A DNA stretch of 24,554 nt from Pseudomonadota bacterium (GCA_023416335.1 JAEZHY010000154.1:1-24554), one strand, 5' to 3'. Shown: positions 7,575 through 16,968, numbered from the stretch's first letter. Translations and numbers: made by a program. Notes: generated by a model from the sequence alone, not told the origin.

Positions 7575-10373
7575 ATGCACGATGTACGCAAGACAAAAAA
7601 GCAACTCATGGCGGAATTGCACGAATTTCGTCAACGGATTGCCGAACTCGAGAAGAACCGGGCAGACTGCAACCAGGACCAGGCTGAAGCTTCGCTGAAA
7701 GAAAGCGAAGGTAAATACCCGATGATCTTCGAACTCATGCCCGATGAGGTTCACTTCTGGCAATTGGTCAACGACGAATCCGGTCGGATCGTGACATGGC
7801 GGTTGATGGACTCCAACCTGCCGACTATCAATTCCTGCCCCCTGCTCGCGTCCGAAGAAGTTCAGGGAAAGACCGCAGATGAAATCTTCGGACCAGGAAC
7901 CACCGAACGTTACATGCCGGTCGTGCAAAAGATCATGAGCGAAAGGGTTTCACATTCCTTTGAGCAAATTCCTCCTCCCGGCTCGGATAAACACTTACGA
8001 ATCACCTGGGTCCCCCTCAGGGACCGTTTCATCACCATAGCCACCGATATTACCAGGTTCAAGAAAGCCGAAAAGACGCTATGTGAGAACGAAGCCAAGT
8101 TCAGGACCGTTTTTCAATATAGCCCGGACCCCATGATAATTGCTTCTTTTGAAGAGAGTCGCCTGCTGGACGTGAACGAAGCTTTTTTGAGTTTCATGGG
8201 ATGTTCCCTCGAGGATGTTATCGGCAGGACTACCCTTGAACTCGGTCTATGGCACAGCCAGGAACAAAGAACGAACTTCAGAGCCGTTTTCAAGACCCAA
8301 GCCAGGGTCAGGGATTTTGAAGTGAGCCTGCGAACCCCGAACGGGCTCAGAACCGCGCTGCTCTCCGCCGACAACATCAAGATTGGGGAATGCTCGTGCA
8401 TGCTCGTATTGATCAAAGACATATCCGAGCGAAAACAGGCTGAGAAAGCTCTCAGAGAGACCAAGCAGCGCCTCGAACTTGCTGCCGCTTCCGGAAACCT
8501 CGGTATCTGGGACTGGGACATCAAGTCCGACGTGTTGCTCTGGGATAATCGAATGTTTGAATTCTACGGTCTTGATGAGGGTTCTTTTCAAAAATGTCTT
8601 CATGGCTGGATAGGGACCATTCACCCCGAAGATAATGCCATTGCTTCAGAAAAACTGGAAAGGGCACTGCGGAGAGAAGAGGATTACGACACTACATTTC
8701 GTATTTTGCGCCCTGACGGAACGGTGAGGGTAATAAAAAGCGATGCCATCGTCTTATCCGACGAATACGGCAATGCGACACGCATGATAGGTCTGAATCG
8801 CGACATCACCGGCCTCAAAAAGATGGAAGCCGCTCTTCAGGAAAGGGAGATGCTCTTCTCACAGATCTTCCACCAGAGCCCCTTCCCGGTGGTGATTTCC
8901 CGACTGTCGGACGGGATATACATTGAGGTAAACGAACCTTTTTTGAAGGTAACCGGCTATTCTCGCGAGGAGACCATCGGCAGATCCGCTGTCGATCTGA
9001 ACATATGGTCGGATCCTCTGGAGCGGGACGTATTGATCGGCTCACTGGAGGAATCGGGACCAATCGATAACCTGGAAACAAGTTTTCGACGAAAATCCGG
9101 AGAGGAGTTCAGCGCCTTTTATTCAACCGCTACAATCGAAGTAAAGGGTGAACTGTGCCTGATTTCGACGTTCGTGGACATGACGGAACGCAAGCTGGCT
9201 GAAGAAGAAAAAGAGCGACTGCAAGCGCAGCTCCGGCAAGCCCAGAAACTGGAAGCGATCGGTACCCTGGCGGAAGGGGTTGCCCACGACTTCAAGAACA
9301 TCCTATGCCCCATCATTGGCTATACCCAGATGGCTATCGATGATGCTCCCGAACCGAGTCCCTTGCGCACCGACCTCGAACAGATCCTCAGTGCCGCCCA
9401 CAGGGCGAACGATCTCGCCAAACAAATCCTGGCCGTCAGCGACCATGGTCAGGAGCAGGAAAGAGTCCCGTTGGAAATCGGTTCCATCACTCGAGAAGCT
9501 CTGAAGCTGATGAGAGCATCATTGCCCAGTTCTATCGAGATCAGGCACAATATTCAAAGGGGTGTTGCGCTGGCTGATGCGACCCAAATCCATCAGGTTT
9601 TAATGAATCTTTGTACCAACTCCGTCCATGCAATGGGCGACAGGGGTATACTCCAGGTAACCCTTACGAGCGTCGACCTGACCGATGAAAAATTGGCTTC
9701 CCTTACCGCCACGGATTTGAAGCCCGGACCGTTTCTGAAACTGAGTGTTTCGGATACTGGACATGGAATGGATGCGGAGACCATGCAGCGAATATTCGAT
9801 CCCTACTTTACTACCAAGGAGGTGGGAAAGGGGAGCGGGTTGGGGCTGGCAGTCGTACACGGCATTGTAAAACGGCACGAAGGGGTAATAACGGTCAAGA
9901 GCGCACCGAACGAAGGGAGCACTTTCGATGTGTATCTACCGAGAATGGAGACGATGGGAGAGCATTCCGTCGAAACAGCCTCGCACCTTCCAATGGGCAG
10001 CGAACGCATACTCCTGGTCGATGACGAACCGGTGGTAGCCAATATGATCGCTTTAATGCTGGAGCGTTTGGGCTACCATGTTGCCGTAAGAACGAATGCC
10101 CTCGAAGCCCTCGAATATTTCCGCTCCGAACCTGACCGGTTTGACCTGATCATCACCGATTTCATGATGCCTCATATGACGGGCACTGAGCTGACCATGG
10201 AAGTCCTGAAAATTCGTCCCGGCATGCCCATCATTCTCTACACGGGGTATACAAAGAAAGTGACGGAAAAAGCAGCTAAAGACCTGGGGGTCAAAGGTTT
10301 CATTTTGAAACCTCCAGACAGGAAAGCACTGGCCGACCTTGTCAGAGATATACTGAACGAGACGGAATGGTGA
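7575..10373 (+). CDS. Multi-PAS hybrid sensor histidine kinase with receiver domain
   Basis: Cytoplasmic sensor kinase of about 932 aa with no transmembrane segment. Order: N-terminal coiled coil (1-45), four PAS-type domains (roughly 46-160, 170-285, 295-415 and 420-540), coiled coil, HisKA with phospho-acceptor His571 in GVAHDFKNIL, HATPase with N box NLCTNSVHAM (Asn682), G boxes DTGHGM and GKGSGLGLA, then a C-terminal receiver with DD at 816-817, phospho-acceptor Asp862 (TDFMMP) and Lys912. The frame extends to a TTG at 7551, but GAGGAG (7563-7568) lies 6 bases before the ATG at 7575, which I use. There is no DNA-binding output domain, so it must signal by phosphotransfer. It is divergent from the acyl-CoA operon and upstream of the GRE locus; either could be its target, but nothing in the sequence decides. 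Confidence 0.93.
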   Translation: MHDVRKTKKQLMAELHEFRQRIAELEKNRADCNQDQAEASLKESEGKYPMIFELMPDEVHFWQLVNDESGRIVTWRLMDSNLPTINSCPLLASEEVQGKTADEIFGPGTTERYMPVVQKIMSERVSHSFEQIPPPGSDKHLRITWVPLRDRFITIATDITRFKKAEKTLCENEAKFRTVFQYSPDPMIIASFEESRLLDVNEAFLSFMGCSLEDVIGRTTLELGLWHSQEQRTNFRAVFKTQARVRDFEVSLRTPNGLRTALLSADNIKIGECSCMLVLIKDISERKQAEKALRETKQRLELAAASGNLGIWDWDIKSDVLLWDNRMFEFYGLDEGSFQKCLHGWIGTIHPEDNAIASEKLERALRREEDYDTTFRILRPDGTVRVIKSDAIVLSDEYGNATRMIGLNRDITGLKKMEAALQEREMLFSQIFHQSPFPVVISRLSDGIYIEVNEPFLKVTGYSREETIGRSAVDLNIWSDPLERDVLIGSLEESGPIDNLETSFRRKSGEEFSAFYSTATIEVKGELCLISTFVDMTERKLAEEEKERLQAQLRQAQKLEAIGTLAEGVAHDFKNILCPIIGYTQMAIDDAPEPSPLRTDLEQILSAAHRANDLAKQILAVSDHGQEQERVPLEIGSITREALKLMRASLPSSIEIRHNIQRGVALADATQIHQVLMNLCTNSVHAMGDRGILQVTLTSVDLTDEKLASLTATDLKPGPFLKLSVSDTGHGMDAETMQRIFDPYFTTKEVGKGSGLGLAVVHGIVKRHEGVITVKSAPNEGSTFDVYLPRMETMGEHSVETASHLPMGSERILLVDDEPVVANMIALMLERLGYHVAVRTNALEALEYFRSEPDRFDLIITDFMMPHMTGTELTMEVLKIRPGMPIILYTGYTKKVTEKAAKDLGVKGFILKPPDRKALADLVRDILNETEW

Positions 10374-10405
10374 GATAATCGCTGTTGCCGATCAACTAGA
10401 GATGC

Positions 10406-10452
10406 GTCCGCGAGCCGGTTGCAGGCTCCGAGGAGTTCGTGCGCCCGCGGAC
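10406..10452. repeat. Nested hairpin between convergent kinase and DUF4125 genes
   Basis: Outer arms GTCCGCG (10406-10412) and CGCGGAC (10446-10452) enclose an inner hairpin GAGCC-7 nt-GGCTC (10412-10428). It lies in the 95-bp gap between two genes that end facing each other, so it may serve as a shared transcript end, although there is no T-tract on either side. Confidence 0.4.
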
Positions 10453-10468
10453 TTTACCGGACCTCCCG

Positions 10469-11059
10469 CTACCGCTGGAAATGCGGGGCGCTCTTTTGGC
10501 AGCGCTCGGCTTCCTCAAGCGATGAATAGCCACTCCCCTGAACCAGAGACTCGTAAATCGCTTCCGACCAGTTGAGGCCCCGCTCCCGCATTAGAATCAT
10601 ATCGGAGTGGAGCAATCTCAGAGTCCGAAGCGAGTAGGTTTCCAGCTCGCCACGCGTATACGTCTCAAAGGACGTCATCCGGTCCGCCTCCATGTTGTCG
10701 GTAAGAGGGCGTGCACCGCTCATTATGCCGGGGTACTTTCGGAACATTTCTTTTTGCCAATTCATCGCCAGCGGCAGGATTTCGTCTATTATCGGGTGGG
10801 AATTTTCGTTCCCGGCAAGTCCCTGCATGCGGGCGTATTTCTGCCGCATGAGGTTTATCCCTGCACTCTGCGCGGCCTGCACATCCTCGAGGTAGCTCGA
10901 AAGGGTCTGCATCGACCAGGGGGCAAACTGCGCGCGCCGGTTCAACTTGAATTCCTCCGGATAGTCCTGACAGCAACTGGTCTTCCGGGAGTTTACGGTC
11001 AAAAACATCGCCAGTTCTATTTCCAGAATCGCCTCGACGATGCGGTCTCTTTTTTCCAC
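10469..11059 (-). CDS. DUF4125 family protein, copy 1 (GRE-locus associated)
   Basis: Soluble 196-aa protein of the DUF4125 family; biochemical function unknown. Family-like features: ELAMFLTVNS, a CCQDYPEEF segment, RRAQFAPWS, SYLEDVQAAQSAGINLMRQKYARMQGL, then FRKYPGIMSG and a C-terminal SLRTLRLLHSDMILM. The start is a GTG with GAGGG six bases upstream, and the paralogue at 17843-18454 has the same GTG start with similar spacing, which supports it. It lies 40 bp downstream of the activase on the same strand and is probably co-transcribed. Much of the length is clearly similar to copy 2; only the C-terminal tail and a short central segment differ. Duplication together with the activase end suggests a role tied to the glycyl radical enzyme (assembly, protection or substrate handling), which is inference. 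Confidence 0.85.
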   Translation of the reverse strand: MEKRDRIVEAILEIELAMFLTVNSRKTSCCQDYPEEFKLNRRAQFAPWSMQTLSSYLEDVQAAQSAGINLMRQKYARMQGLAGNENSHPIIDEILPLAMNWQKEMFRKYPGIMSGARPLTDNMEADRMTSFETYTRGELETYSLRTLRLLHSDMILMRERGLNWSEAIYESLVQGSGYSSLEEAERCQKSAPHFQR

Positions 11060-11099
11060 TGGATACCCTCTTGGCCGGAGTTCTAAAGGTTGGCTCTAT

Positions 11100-11993
11100 C
11101 TAGACAACGGAGGTCTTGAGACCATGCCGGGCGAACCTGTCCAGCGCTTCTTTCAATTCTGCCGGGTCATACGACCTCACATCGGGAACATCCCGATCGA
11201 GGGCGGCATACTTGCTTTTCCCAAAAGAATGGCTGGGCAATACATCGACTTCCTCCCTGCCGAATTCGTGCAACAAGGCGGCCATCGCGGCAATGTTTTC
11301 TTCCGAATCGTTCAGACCGGGCATCAGTGGGACCCGGATATGGACGGGCACGCCCGAGCGCAAAAGTTCGCGCAGGTTGGTGAGAATAATGGCGTTGTCC
11401 TGACCGGTAAGCCGGCGATGCTGTTCCGGGTCCATGTGTTTGCAATCGAAGAGAAACAGTTCCGTAAGGCCCAGAACTTTCTTGAAAAGCTCGGGGGCAC
11501 AGAAGCCGCAGGTGTCCACACAGGTGTGGTATCCCTGCTCCCGGCATGCCTCGAGCAGCGCGATGAGGAAATCGCCCGCGCTGGTAGGCTCGCCTCCGCC
11601 GAAGGTGACCCCGCCGCCCGAGTTCCAGTAAAAAAGCTCATCCTTGCGCACAACCTTCATAACCTCTTCCACAGTCATGACCTGGCCGGACATGACTCGG
11701 GCCTTGGCGGAGCACACCTCGGTGCACTTGCCGCAGTTGCGGCAGAGCGAGAGGTCCCTGTTATGGTGTTCGCCTCCGTTCGTCACCGCCCCGTTGGGAC
11801 ACGTCGCCATGCATCCTCCGCAATTGCGGCATAGATTTTCAAAAACCAGAAGCTGAGGCTGAAAACTCTGGGATTCGGGATTGCTGCACCACAAACAGCG
11901 AAGGGGGCACCCTTTGAGAAACACTGTGGTGCGCATGCCGGGGCCGTCCTGGACGGACATACGCTGAATATTGTAGACCATGCCTGATTGCAT
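11100..11993 (-). CDS. Glycyl radical enzyme activating enzyme (radical SAM)
   Basis: Radical SAM activase of 297 aa that installs the glycyl radical on a partner enzyme. N-terminal DGPGMRTTVFLKGCPLRCLWCSNPE contains the CX3CX2C cluster motif. Two ferredoxin-like cysteine sets follow (CRNCGGCMATCP and CRNCGKCTEVC), as in the activases of benzylsuccinate synthase, choline lyase or 4-hydroxyphenylacetate decarboxylase rather than simple PFL-activase. FGGGEPT is the SAM-binding glycine-rich motif, and DVLPSHSFGKSKY lies near the C-terminus. The frame runs open to 12341, but the extra 116 codons resemble nothing. The ATG at 11993 has AGGAAG upstream at good spacing, and homology begins there; a further Met at 11981 is possible. 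It is followed by DUF4125 and is divergent from the GRE at 14490, its obvious substrate. Confidence 0.93.
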   Translation of the reverse strand: MQSGMVYNIQRMSVQDGPGMRTTVFLKGCPLRCLWCSNPESQSFQPQLLVFENLCRNCGGCMATCPNGAVTNGGEHHNRDLSLCRNCGKCTEVCSAKARVMSGQVMTVEEVMKVVRKDELFYWNSGGGVTFGGGEPTSAGDFLIALLEACREQGYHTCVDTCGFCAPELFKKVLGLTELFLFDCKHMDPEQHRRLTGQDNAIILTNLRELLRSGVPVHIRVPLMPGLNDSEENIAAMAALLHEFGREEVDVLPSHSFGKSKYAALDRDVPDVRSYDPAELKEALDRFARHGLKTSVV

Positions 11994-12410
11994 TCGTTTG
12001 CTTCCTTGTTCCTGTTCGTTTTGTCGGCAACTTCCGCTCCCAGAGCCCATTCCAGGGTTGGTGCAGGCATGCGCTGCCGGGGCGATGCCGCGATCTCGAT
12101 TTCGGCACTCTCGCCGTTGTCGTTCGAGAAGAGTGCAAGGCCGATGCCAAACGAAAATCCCGGGACATCGAAGATAAGTGGCGGGAAAAGGCCGGGTTAA
12201 GAAGAAGGAAGCGAGACCAGATACCTTTCTCACGGCTCCAGGCGATCGGAACAGGAGGATGTGTAACTTGCGGGATTGACCGTGATACAATCTGTACCAG
12301 AATTGGAGCGGATTGTAACAAATCACCCGGGTAGAGCGCAAAACAGACCCAATGGCTCTCAGAGATTCACAATGGCGCTGAAGAGACTGCCCCGGGTCCG
12401 GGGAGCAGGA
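11994..12410. other. Intergenic region upstream of the activase
   Basis: About 417 bp with no convincing gene; the open minus-strand frame here has no coding character I recognise. A weak sigma-54-like element (GG, ten bases, GC) is read on the minus strand at about 12026-12041, placing initiation just ahead of the activase ribosome site. A CTGTACC half-site at 12293-12299 resembles the GTACC/GGTAC arms found upstream of the sigma-54 promoters. Part of this region (around 12138-12185, GCCGATGCCAAACGAA) recurs at about 18765-18800 in the decayed second copy, which shows that the duplicated unit included this intergenic DNA. Confidence 0.5.
12387..12408 (-). terminator. Likely intrinsic terminator after the sigma-54 activator gene
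   Basis: GC-rich hairpin (CTGCCCCGG / CCGGGGAGCAG with a small bulge) directly after the stop of the minus-strand regulator; in its direction of transcription it is followed by TCTCTTC, a moderately T-rich run. Function inferred. Confidence 0.45.
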
Positions 12411-13865
12411 TCACTGGTCGTCCAGGGATGAATGCAGCCCAAGGTCCCGCATCTTCCGGTACAGCTTGTTGCGGGAAATGCCCAGAACGCGGGCTGCAAG
12501 CGTCTTGTTGTATTTCGTCGTCTCAAGGACGGCCAGCAGGGTCTTACGTTCGGCCTGGGCGCCTGCCTTGGCCAGATTCGGTTCTCCCGGCTGAACTGCT
12601 TCGCCGCTTTGCGGATGGTCGTTATGTAGTTCCCGGAGGAAGCGATCCGGCAGGTGGTGAATGGTCAGTATTTTTCCGCTGTCTTCATCGTCGTCGAGTG
12701 TATAGATGGCAAAGGTCAGCACATTCTTCAATTCACGAATGTTGCCGCGCCACGGGTAAGAACCGAATACCCGGTACAGGTCGTGGGAAACCTGGATTTC
12801 CCGGGCACGTTCGTGGCCGACAATTTGCTCGATCAGGTATCGAGCCAGCAGGGGAATGTCACTGGTGCGTTCACGCAAAGGGGGGATGTTCAATTCAAGT
12901 ATGTTCAGTCGATGGTACAGATCTTCGCGGAACACCCCCTCATCCACAAGCTTTGCCAGATTCTTGTTGGTGGCCGCAATAAGTCGGAAATCCGAATGAA
13001 GCCGCCCGAGATGAGCGATCTTCTGAATTTCGCCGCTTTCCAGCACGCGCAACAGTTTGGCCTGCATAGGCAGGGGTAGTTCGCCTATTTCGTCAAGGAA
13101 AATGGTCCCCTTATCGGCAAGTTCAAATTTCCCCTTCATGCCCCCGGACCTGGCTCCCGTAAAGGCGCCCGTGTCATAGCCGAAGAGTTCCGATTCTATA
13201 AGATCATGAGGCAGGGCCGCGCAATTGACCGCAACAAAAGGTTTCCCGGAACGCAGACTTGAAGAATGCAGCGCCTGGGCGATCAGTTCCTTGCCGGTGC
13301 CGCTTTCGCCACACAACAGAATGGGTTCGTTACTCCGGGCAAAGCGGCGGCCTCTTTTTTTCATGGCCTGCATGGCCTCACTTTCACCCACAATGCTTTC
13401 GAAGGTGTGGAGCATCCCCAGCTTTTTCTGTGACTGGCGCTCGAAATAACCGGCCCTTTCCTCAAGGTGCCGGACCGTGTCCAGCAAAGTCAAAAGCTTA
13501 TCTTTATCGATACTGGTCGAGATACTTTCAATGATCACACCGAGCAGCCTGCCCTTTGCATCCAGAACGGGGTAACGAAACGATACCCCCTGTGAGTTAT
13601 CTACGGTAACACTGGAATTCAGGGTCATTTTCCGCGTCCGGATGGTGGCCATGACGCCCCTCTCGGCCGTGAGGAAGAATTCTGAGACATATCTTCCTTT
13701 TAAATCTTCCGGAAGGTTGAACATCTCTAAAAAGGATTTGTTGCAGTATAGGAAAGCACCTTCGGTAGACACGATCGAAATGCCGGTGTGCAGAAGCTCG
13801 AATACTTTGGTATACGCGCTTCCGGCAAGCTTTTCCAGCGACTCGGGAGTTTCGAGATTGTGCAT
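12411..13865 (-). CDS. PAS-containing sigma-54-dependent transcriptional activator
   Basis: Enhancer-binding protein of 484 aa. N-terminal PAS-like sensor (about 15-115), short coiled linker, then an AAA+ sigma-54 interaction domain: Walker A GESGTGKE (186-193), sigma-54 contact loop GAFTGA (233-238), Walker [12 protein letters not shown] (253-263), [10 protein letters not shown] arginine region (312-321) and [10 protein letters not shown]. The C-terminal Fis-type helix-turn-helix spans about 440-475 ([19 protein letters not shown]). No receiver domain, so it likely senses a ligand or redox cue through the PAS domain rather than by phosphorylation. It is divergent from the GRE, whose promoter is a near-perfect -24/-12 element, making the GRE its probable target. 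The start ATG lacks a strong ribosome site. No copy of this regulator remains in the second module, so it could act on both promoters. Confidence 0.93.
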   Translation of the reverse strand: MHNLETPESLEKLAGSAYTKVFELLHTGISIVSTEGAFLYCNKSFLEMFNLPEDLKGRYVSEFFLTAERGVMATIRTRKMTLNSSVTVDNSQGVSFRYPVLDAKGRLLGVIIESISTSIDKDKLLTLLDTVRHLEERAGYFERQSQKKLGMLHTFESIVGESEAMQAMKKRGRRFARSNEPILLCGESGTGKELIAQALHSSSLRSGKPFVAVNCAALPHDLIESELFGYDTGAFTGARSGGMKGKFELADKGTIFLDEIGELPLPMQAKLLRVLESGEIQKIAHLGRLHSDFRLIAATNKNLAKLVDEGVFREDLYHRLNILELNIPPLRERTSDIPLLARYLIEQIVGHERAREIQVSHDLYRVFGSYPWRGNIRELKNVLTFAIYTLDDDEDSGKILTIHHLPDRFLRELHNDHPQSGEAVQPGEPNLAKAGAQAERKTLLAVLETTKYNKTLAARVLGISRNKLYRKMRDLGLHSSLDDQ

Positions 13866-14239
13866 GGGGTCTTTCTGCAGTGGTGGTTACGAGCGGCTCA
13901 TTTGCCTCTAATCGTGCTGTTCAGTGAGGACGATCGCCGTTCGAGTCCCCGGCCGGCCGCAATACCTTTTCTGCGAAAAAATGCAAATCACCGGGAATAG
14001 ACTGGTCGCGATCTCATAAGAATCAGGAAAGCACGCGCCCAAATGCTCCCGCGCAGGACTGCTTTCAATCTATGCCGAGCCATAGAGACGGGGCGGATAA
14101 GAAATAAGTCTCCGGGAGGCTTCAAACCATAATCTATTTAAAGACAATTTTATTGGGAAAAATCGAATCGGCGAACAGACTGTGTCGATTCCGGTACAAA
14201 CAGCACATGTCACCGACGCATTTATACCAAACTATTATA

Positions 14240-14258
14240 GCCTGTTTCCCAAACAGGC
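14240..14258. repeat. Perfect palindrome upstream of the GRE promoter
   Basis: GCCTGTTT-CCC-AAACAGGC, an 8-bp inverted repeat about 90 bp upstream of the -24 box. It could be an activator or repressor operator; no terminator-like T-run follows. Its role is inferred from position only. Confidence 0.5.
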
Positions 14259-14349
14259 AATCTCCGCCACACCAGCGCTATAAATTCCCTCATACTATTC
14301 GGTTTCAAATTACCCCATAACCCCCTTGAAAAGCAACAATATTTTTTGT

Positions 14350-14365
14350 TGGCACGCCACTTGCT
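14350..14365 (+). promoter_or_regulatory. Sigma-54 (-24/-12) promoter of the glycyl radical enzyme gene
   Basis: TGGCACGCCACTTGCT matches the sigma-54 consensus TGGCACR-N4-TTGCW at every defined position, on the strand and at a distance suited to the GRE at 14490. Transcription should start near 14376. A dedicated sigma-54 activator gene lies directly upstream and divergent. Confidence 0.85.
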
Positions 14366-14489
14366 ATAGGCTGTTTGCCATCGACATTATCAAACGTCGA
14401 AAAAGGAGAACTGCAGAATCTGCGCTTCCTGCCGCTTATCAAAAGAGCGGGTTAAAAATCACTTTCTACAATGCAAAGGAGAAATTCAT

Positions 14490-16922
14490 ATGTACATGAC
14501 TGCCCAAAACGAAAGTTCCGGCTACGCTGTGAACTGGGATACCGCCGAGCAGCGCATTAAGGACCACAAAGCTTTCCTGATGGAAGCCCCTCAAAAGATG
14601 GACCCGCAGCGCCTGATCTTTCTCCAGGAGGTCTACGACGAGTGCAAGGGTGAGTCCAACGTTATTATCCGGGCAAAGCTCCTGGAACGTATACTTACAA
14701 AGAAGAACATTTTTCTCGACGACAACCCCATCGTGGGCACCATTTCCGGCTTCCGTGCCGGCGTATATCCCTATCCGGAGTGGCAGGTCAACTGGATCAA
14801 AGACGAAATGGACATGGTAAAAATGTCTTCGCTTGGCGAAGTGAGCATTCCCAAGGAGACCCAGGATCTGCTCAAGTCCACCTATAAACAGTGGAAAGGC
14901 CGCACCACCTACGACCGCTCAAACCAGCTCTATAAGGAAATATACGGCGAAAATGCCGAGCTGCTCTTCAAGTCCGGGTGGCTGTATCCCGTCAATGACA
15001 ACAGCACGGGCTCAGGCGCCTGCGATTATCCCAAGGTGCTGAACAAGGGCATATCCGGCATTCTTGAAGAAGTGGAGGAGCGGCTGCAGGCGCTGCCGAA
15101 AAAAGCAGCATACTACAGCAAAATGGAATTCTATCGTGCCTGCAAAATAACCCTCAATGCGGTCATAACCTACTCTCACAGGTATGCCGACCTGGCCGAA
15201 GCGACTGCGGCGGAAGAAAAAGATCCCAAGGTAAAGGCCGAGTTGCTGGAAATCGCCGAAGTCTGCCGGCGCGTGCCTGAATTCCCTGCCCGAAACTTCC
15301 GTGAAGCCGTTCAGTCCTTCTGGTTCACCCATATGATGACCGAAATCGAACAGGCCGGATGCGGGACCTCCCCCGGCCGGTATGGCCAGTACATGTATCC
15401 CTTCTACCGCAAGGACATCGATGAAGGGACGCTCACTCGCGAACAGGTGCTGACCCTGCTCAAGTTCCAGTGGTGCAAGCATCTGGAGATCGCCGTGTAC
15501 CAGGGCACGGCCTATGCGCTTGCCCTTTCCGGCCACACTGGCCAGACCATCTCGATCGGCGGTCTCACAGCCGAAGGCGAAGACGCCAGTACGGAACTGG
15601 AAGAAGTAATCATGGACTGCCAGATCGCCATGGACAACATCCAGCCAACGCTGGCCCTCTTCTATCACCCCAAAATGAAAGACTCCTACCTGAATAAGGC
15701 CGTCGAGGTCGTTCGCGGCGGAACCGGCCAGCCTCAGTTTATGAACAACACCGCGGTGATCCAGCGTCATTTGTCCCGCTTTGCTTCCCGCGGCATCACT
15801 ATCGAAGAAGCCCGCTCCAACTGCGTCATTTTCGGCTGCGTGGGTACGGGTCAGCAGGGCCAGGGCTCCTACGTGACCTTCGAAGGCCAGCCTAATCTCC
15901 CCAAGGTCGTGGAACTCACACTGAACGATGGCTGGGATCCCCATACCAAAAAGCAGGTGAGCATCAAAGTGGGCAAGCCGGAGGAATTCGAGACATTCGA
16001 ACAGCTGTATGATGCCTTCAAGCAGCATTTGACCTACTGCCTGAAGCTGCAGCGCAGGATCACCGATCTCGGCAATTCGACACGCGAATGGGTCGTGCCG
16101 AGCATATTCCGTTCCTGCGTCCTCGAAGGCTGCCTGGAAAAGGGCCTCTACGAAGAACAGGGCGGCCCCAAGTACGCACAATCACTATGCATCACCACGG
16201 GCGGCGTTGATACCGCCAACTCGCTGTATGCGATCAAGCATCTGGTCTACGACACCAAACAACTGACCATGGAACAGCTCCTTGCAGCCCTGAAGGCCAA
16301 CTTCGAAGGCTGCGAAGATGTGCGGCAGATGTGCTACAAAGCACCCAAGCACGGGAACGATTACCCCGAAGTGGATGCATTCGTGCGCAGATTTTTCAGG
16401 GACCTCGAACGAATCTATCGCGCCCAGGGCACGGACTACTTCGAATACGAACCGCGCATGGATGCGTTCTCTCTGTCGTTCCACAACTATTTTGCGCCGT
16501 TCACCGGCGCCCTGCCCAACGGCCGCAGGAAGGGCGAGCCATTGACCGACGCAAGCGTGTCGGCTATGCCGGGAACCGACGTGGAAGGGGTCACCGCATT
16601 GATTAAATCCGCGGCCCAGGCTCTCGACACGGTACGTTTCAACGCCAACCATTTCAACGTAAAGTTCCTTCCTTCCGCCTTGGCAGGCCCGGTCGGGGCG
16701 CGTACCCTGCTCAATCTGGTCAAAACCTATTTCGATCTGGGCGGCGGCCATATCCAGTTCAACTGTGTCGATACCGAAACCCTTCGCGATGCGCAGAAGC
16801 ATCCCGAAAATTATAAAGAACTGGTCGTGCGTGTGGCCGGGTTTAGCGCCTATTTCACACGTCTTGACAAAGGCGTCCAGAACGAGATTATCAAGCGTAC
16901 CCAATACGCCACTGCCTGTTAG
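14490..16922 (+). CDS. Glycyl radical enzyme, PFL-like, substrate unknown
   Basis: 810-aa glycyl radical enzyme; in this family a glycyl radical made by the activase is passed to an active-site cysteine that abstracts hydrogen from substrate. C-terminal glycyl loop RVAGFSAYF carries Gly784 (Phe after Gly where Tyr is common) and ends in an EIIKRTQYA-type segment. The cysteine loop reads IFGCVGTGQQGQ with Cys450 and a second Cys445. The residue two after Cys450 is Gly, not the Glu of Cys-X-Glu eliminases such as choline lyase or glycerol dehydratase. No small subunit of the 4-hydroxyphenylacetate decarboxylase or benzylsuccinate synthase kind is adjacent. Single-subunit arylacetate decarboxylases, X-succinate synthases or an uncharacterised class remain possible; I do not assign one. 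Ribosome site AAGGAG lies 8 bases before the ATG; sigma-54 promoter upstream; activase divergent. Confidence 0.93.
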   Translation: MYMTAQNESSGYAVNWDTAEQRIKDHKAFLMEAPQKMDPQRLIFLQEVYDECKGESNVIIRAKLLERILTKKNIFLDDNPIVGTISGFRAGVYPYPEWQVNWIKDEMDMVKMSSLGEVSIPKETQDLLKSTYKQWKGRTTYDRSNQLYKEIYGENAELLFKSGWLYPVNDNSTGSGACDYPKVLNKGISGILEEVEERLQALPKKAAYYSKMEFYRACKITLNAVITYSHRYADLAEATAAEEKDPKVKAELLEIAEVCRRVPEFPARNFREAVQSFWFTHMMTEIEQAGCGTSPGRYGQYMYPFYRKDIDEGTLTREQVLTLLKFQWCKHLEIAVYQGTAYALALSGHTGQTISIGGLTAEGEDASTELEEVIMDCQIAMDNIQPTLALFYHPKMKDSYLNKAVEVVRGGTGQPQFMNNTAVIQRHLSRFASRGITIEEARSNCVIFGCVGTGQQGQGSYVTFEGQPNLPKVVELTLNDGWDPHTKKQVSIKVGKPEEFETFEQLYDAFKQHLTYCLKLQRRITDLGNSTREWVVPSIFRSCVLEGCLEKGLYEEQGGPKYAQSLCITTGGVDTANSLYAIKHLVYDTKQLTMEQLLAALKANFEGCEDVRQMCYKAPKHGNDYPEVDAFVRRFFRDLERIYRAQGTDYFEYEPRMDAFSLSFHNYFAPFTGALPNGRRKGEPLTDASVSAMPGTDVEGVTALIKSAAQALDTVRFNANHFNVKFLPSALAGPVGARTLLNLVKTYFDLGGGHIQFNCVDTETLRDAQKHPENYKELVVRVAGFSAYFTRLDKGVQNEIIKRTQYATAC

Positions 16923-16935
16923 TAAGACGGAATCC

Positions 16936-16968
16936 ATGGCGCAAGGCTGTTCGCTCGCCTTGCGCCAT
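16936..16968 (+). repeat. 12-bp intercistronic hairpin between GRE and HesB-like gene
   Basis: Perfect 12-bp stem (ATGGCGCAAGGC, 16936-16947, with its complement at 16957-16968) and a 9-nt loop, placed 13 bp after the GRE stop and ending 17 bp before the next ATG. No T-tract follows. Likely roles are stabilising the GRE mRNA 3' end or setting a lower level for the downstream gene (inference). Confidence 0.7.

Larger units (their letters stand above)
13866..14489 (+). other. Regulatory region and leader of the glycyl radical enzyme gene
   Basis: 624-bp divergent region between activator and GRE. From left to right it holds a GGTACAAA half-site (14193-14200), a TATACCAAAC half-site (about 14223), an 8-bp perfect hairpin with CCC loop (14240-14258), the sigma-54 promoter (14350-14365) and a leader of about 110 nt ending in an AAGGAG ribosome site (14476-14481). 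The spacing of about 90-160 bp between candidate activator sites and promoter suits DNA-looping activation. The leader's last bases, CAAAGGAGAAATTC, recur at 19632-19645. Confidence 0.6.

Noticed and set aside
11994..12341. 116-codon N-terminal extension of the activase frame
   Set aside because: No family likeness; the ATG at 11993 has its own ribosome site and begins exactly where activase homology begins.
13930..13965. tRNA-like GTTCGAGTCCCC segment
   Set aside because: The flanking bases do not form a T-stem and no other tRNA arms are present.
15012..16181. 389-codon minus-strand frame inside the GRE gene
   Set aside because: Mirror frame of a strongly recognised GRE coding sequence.
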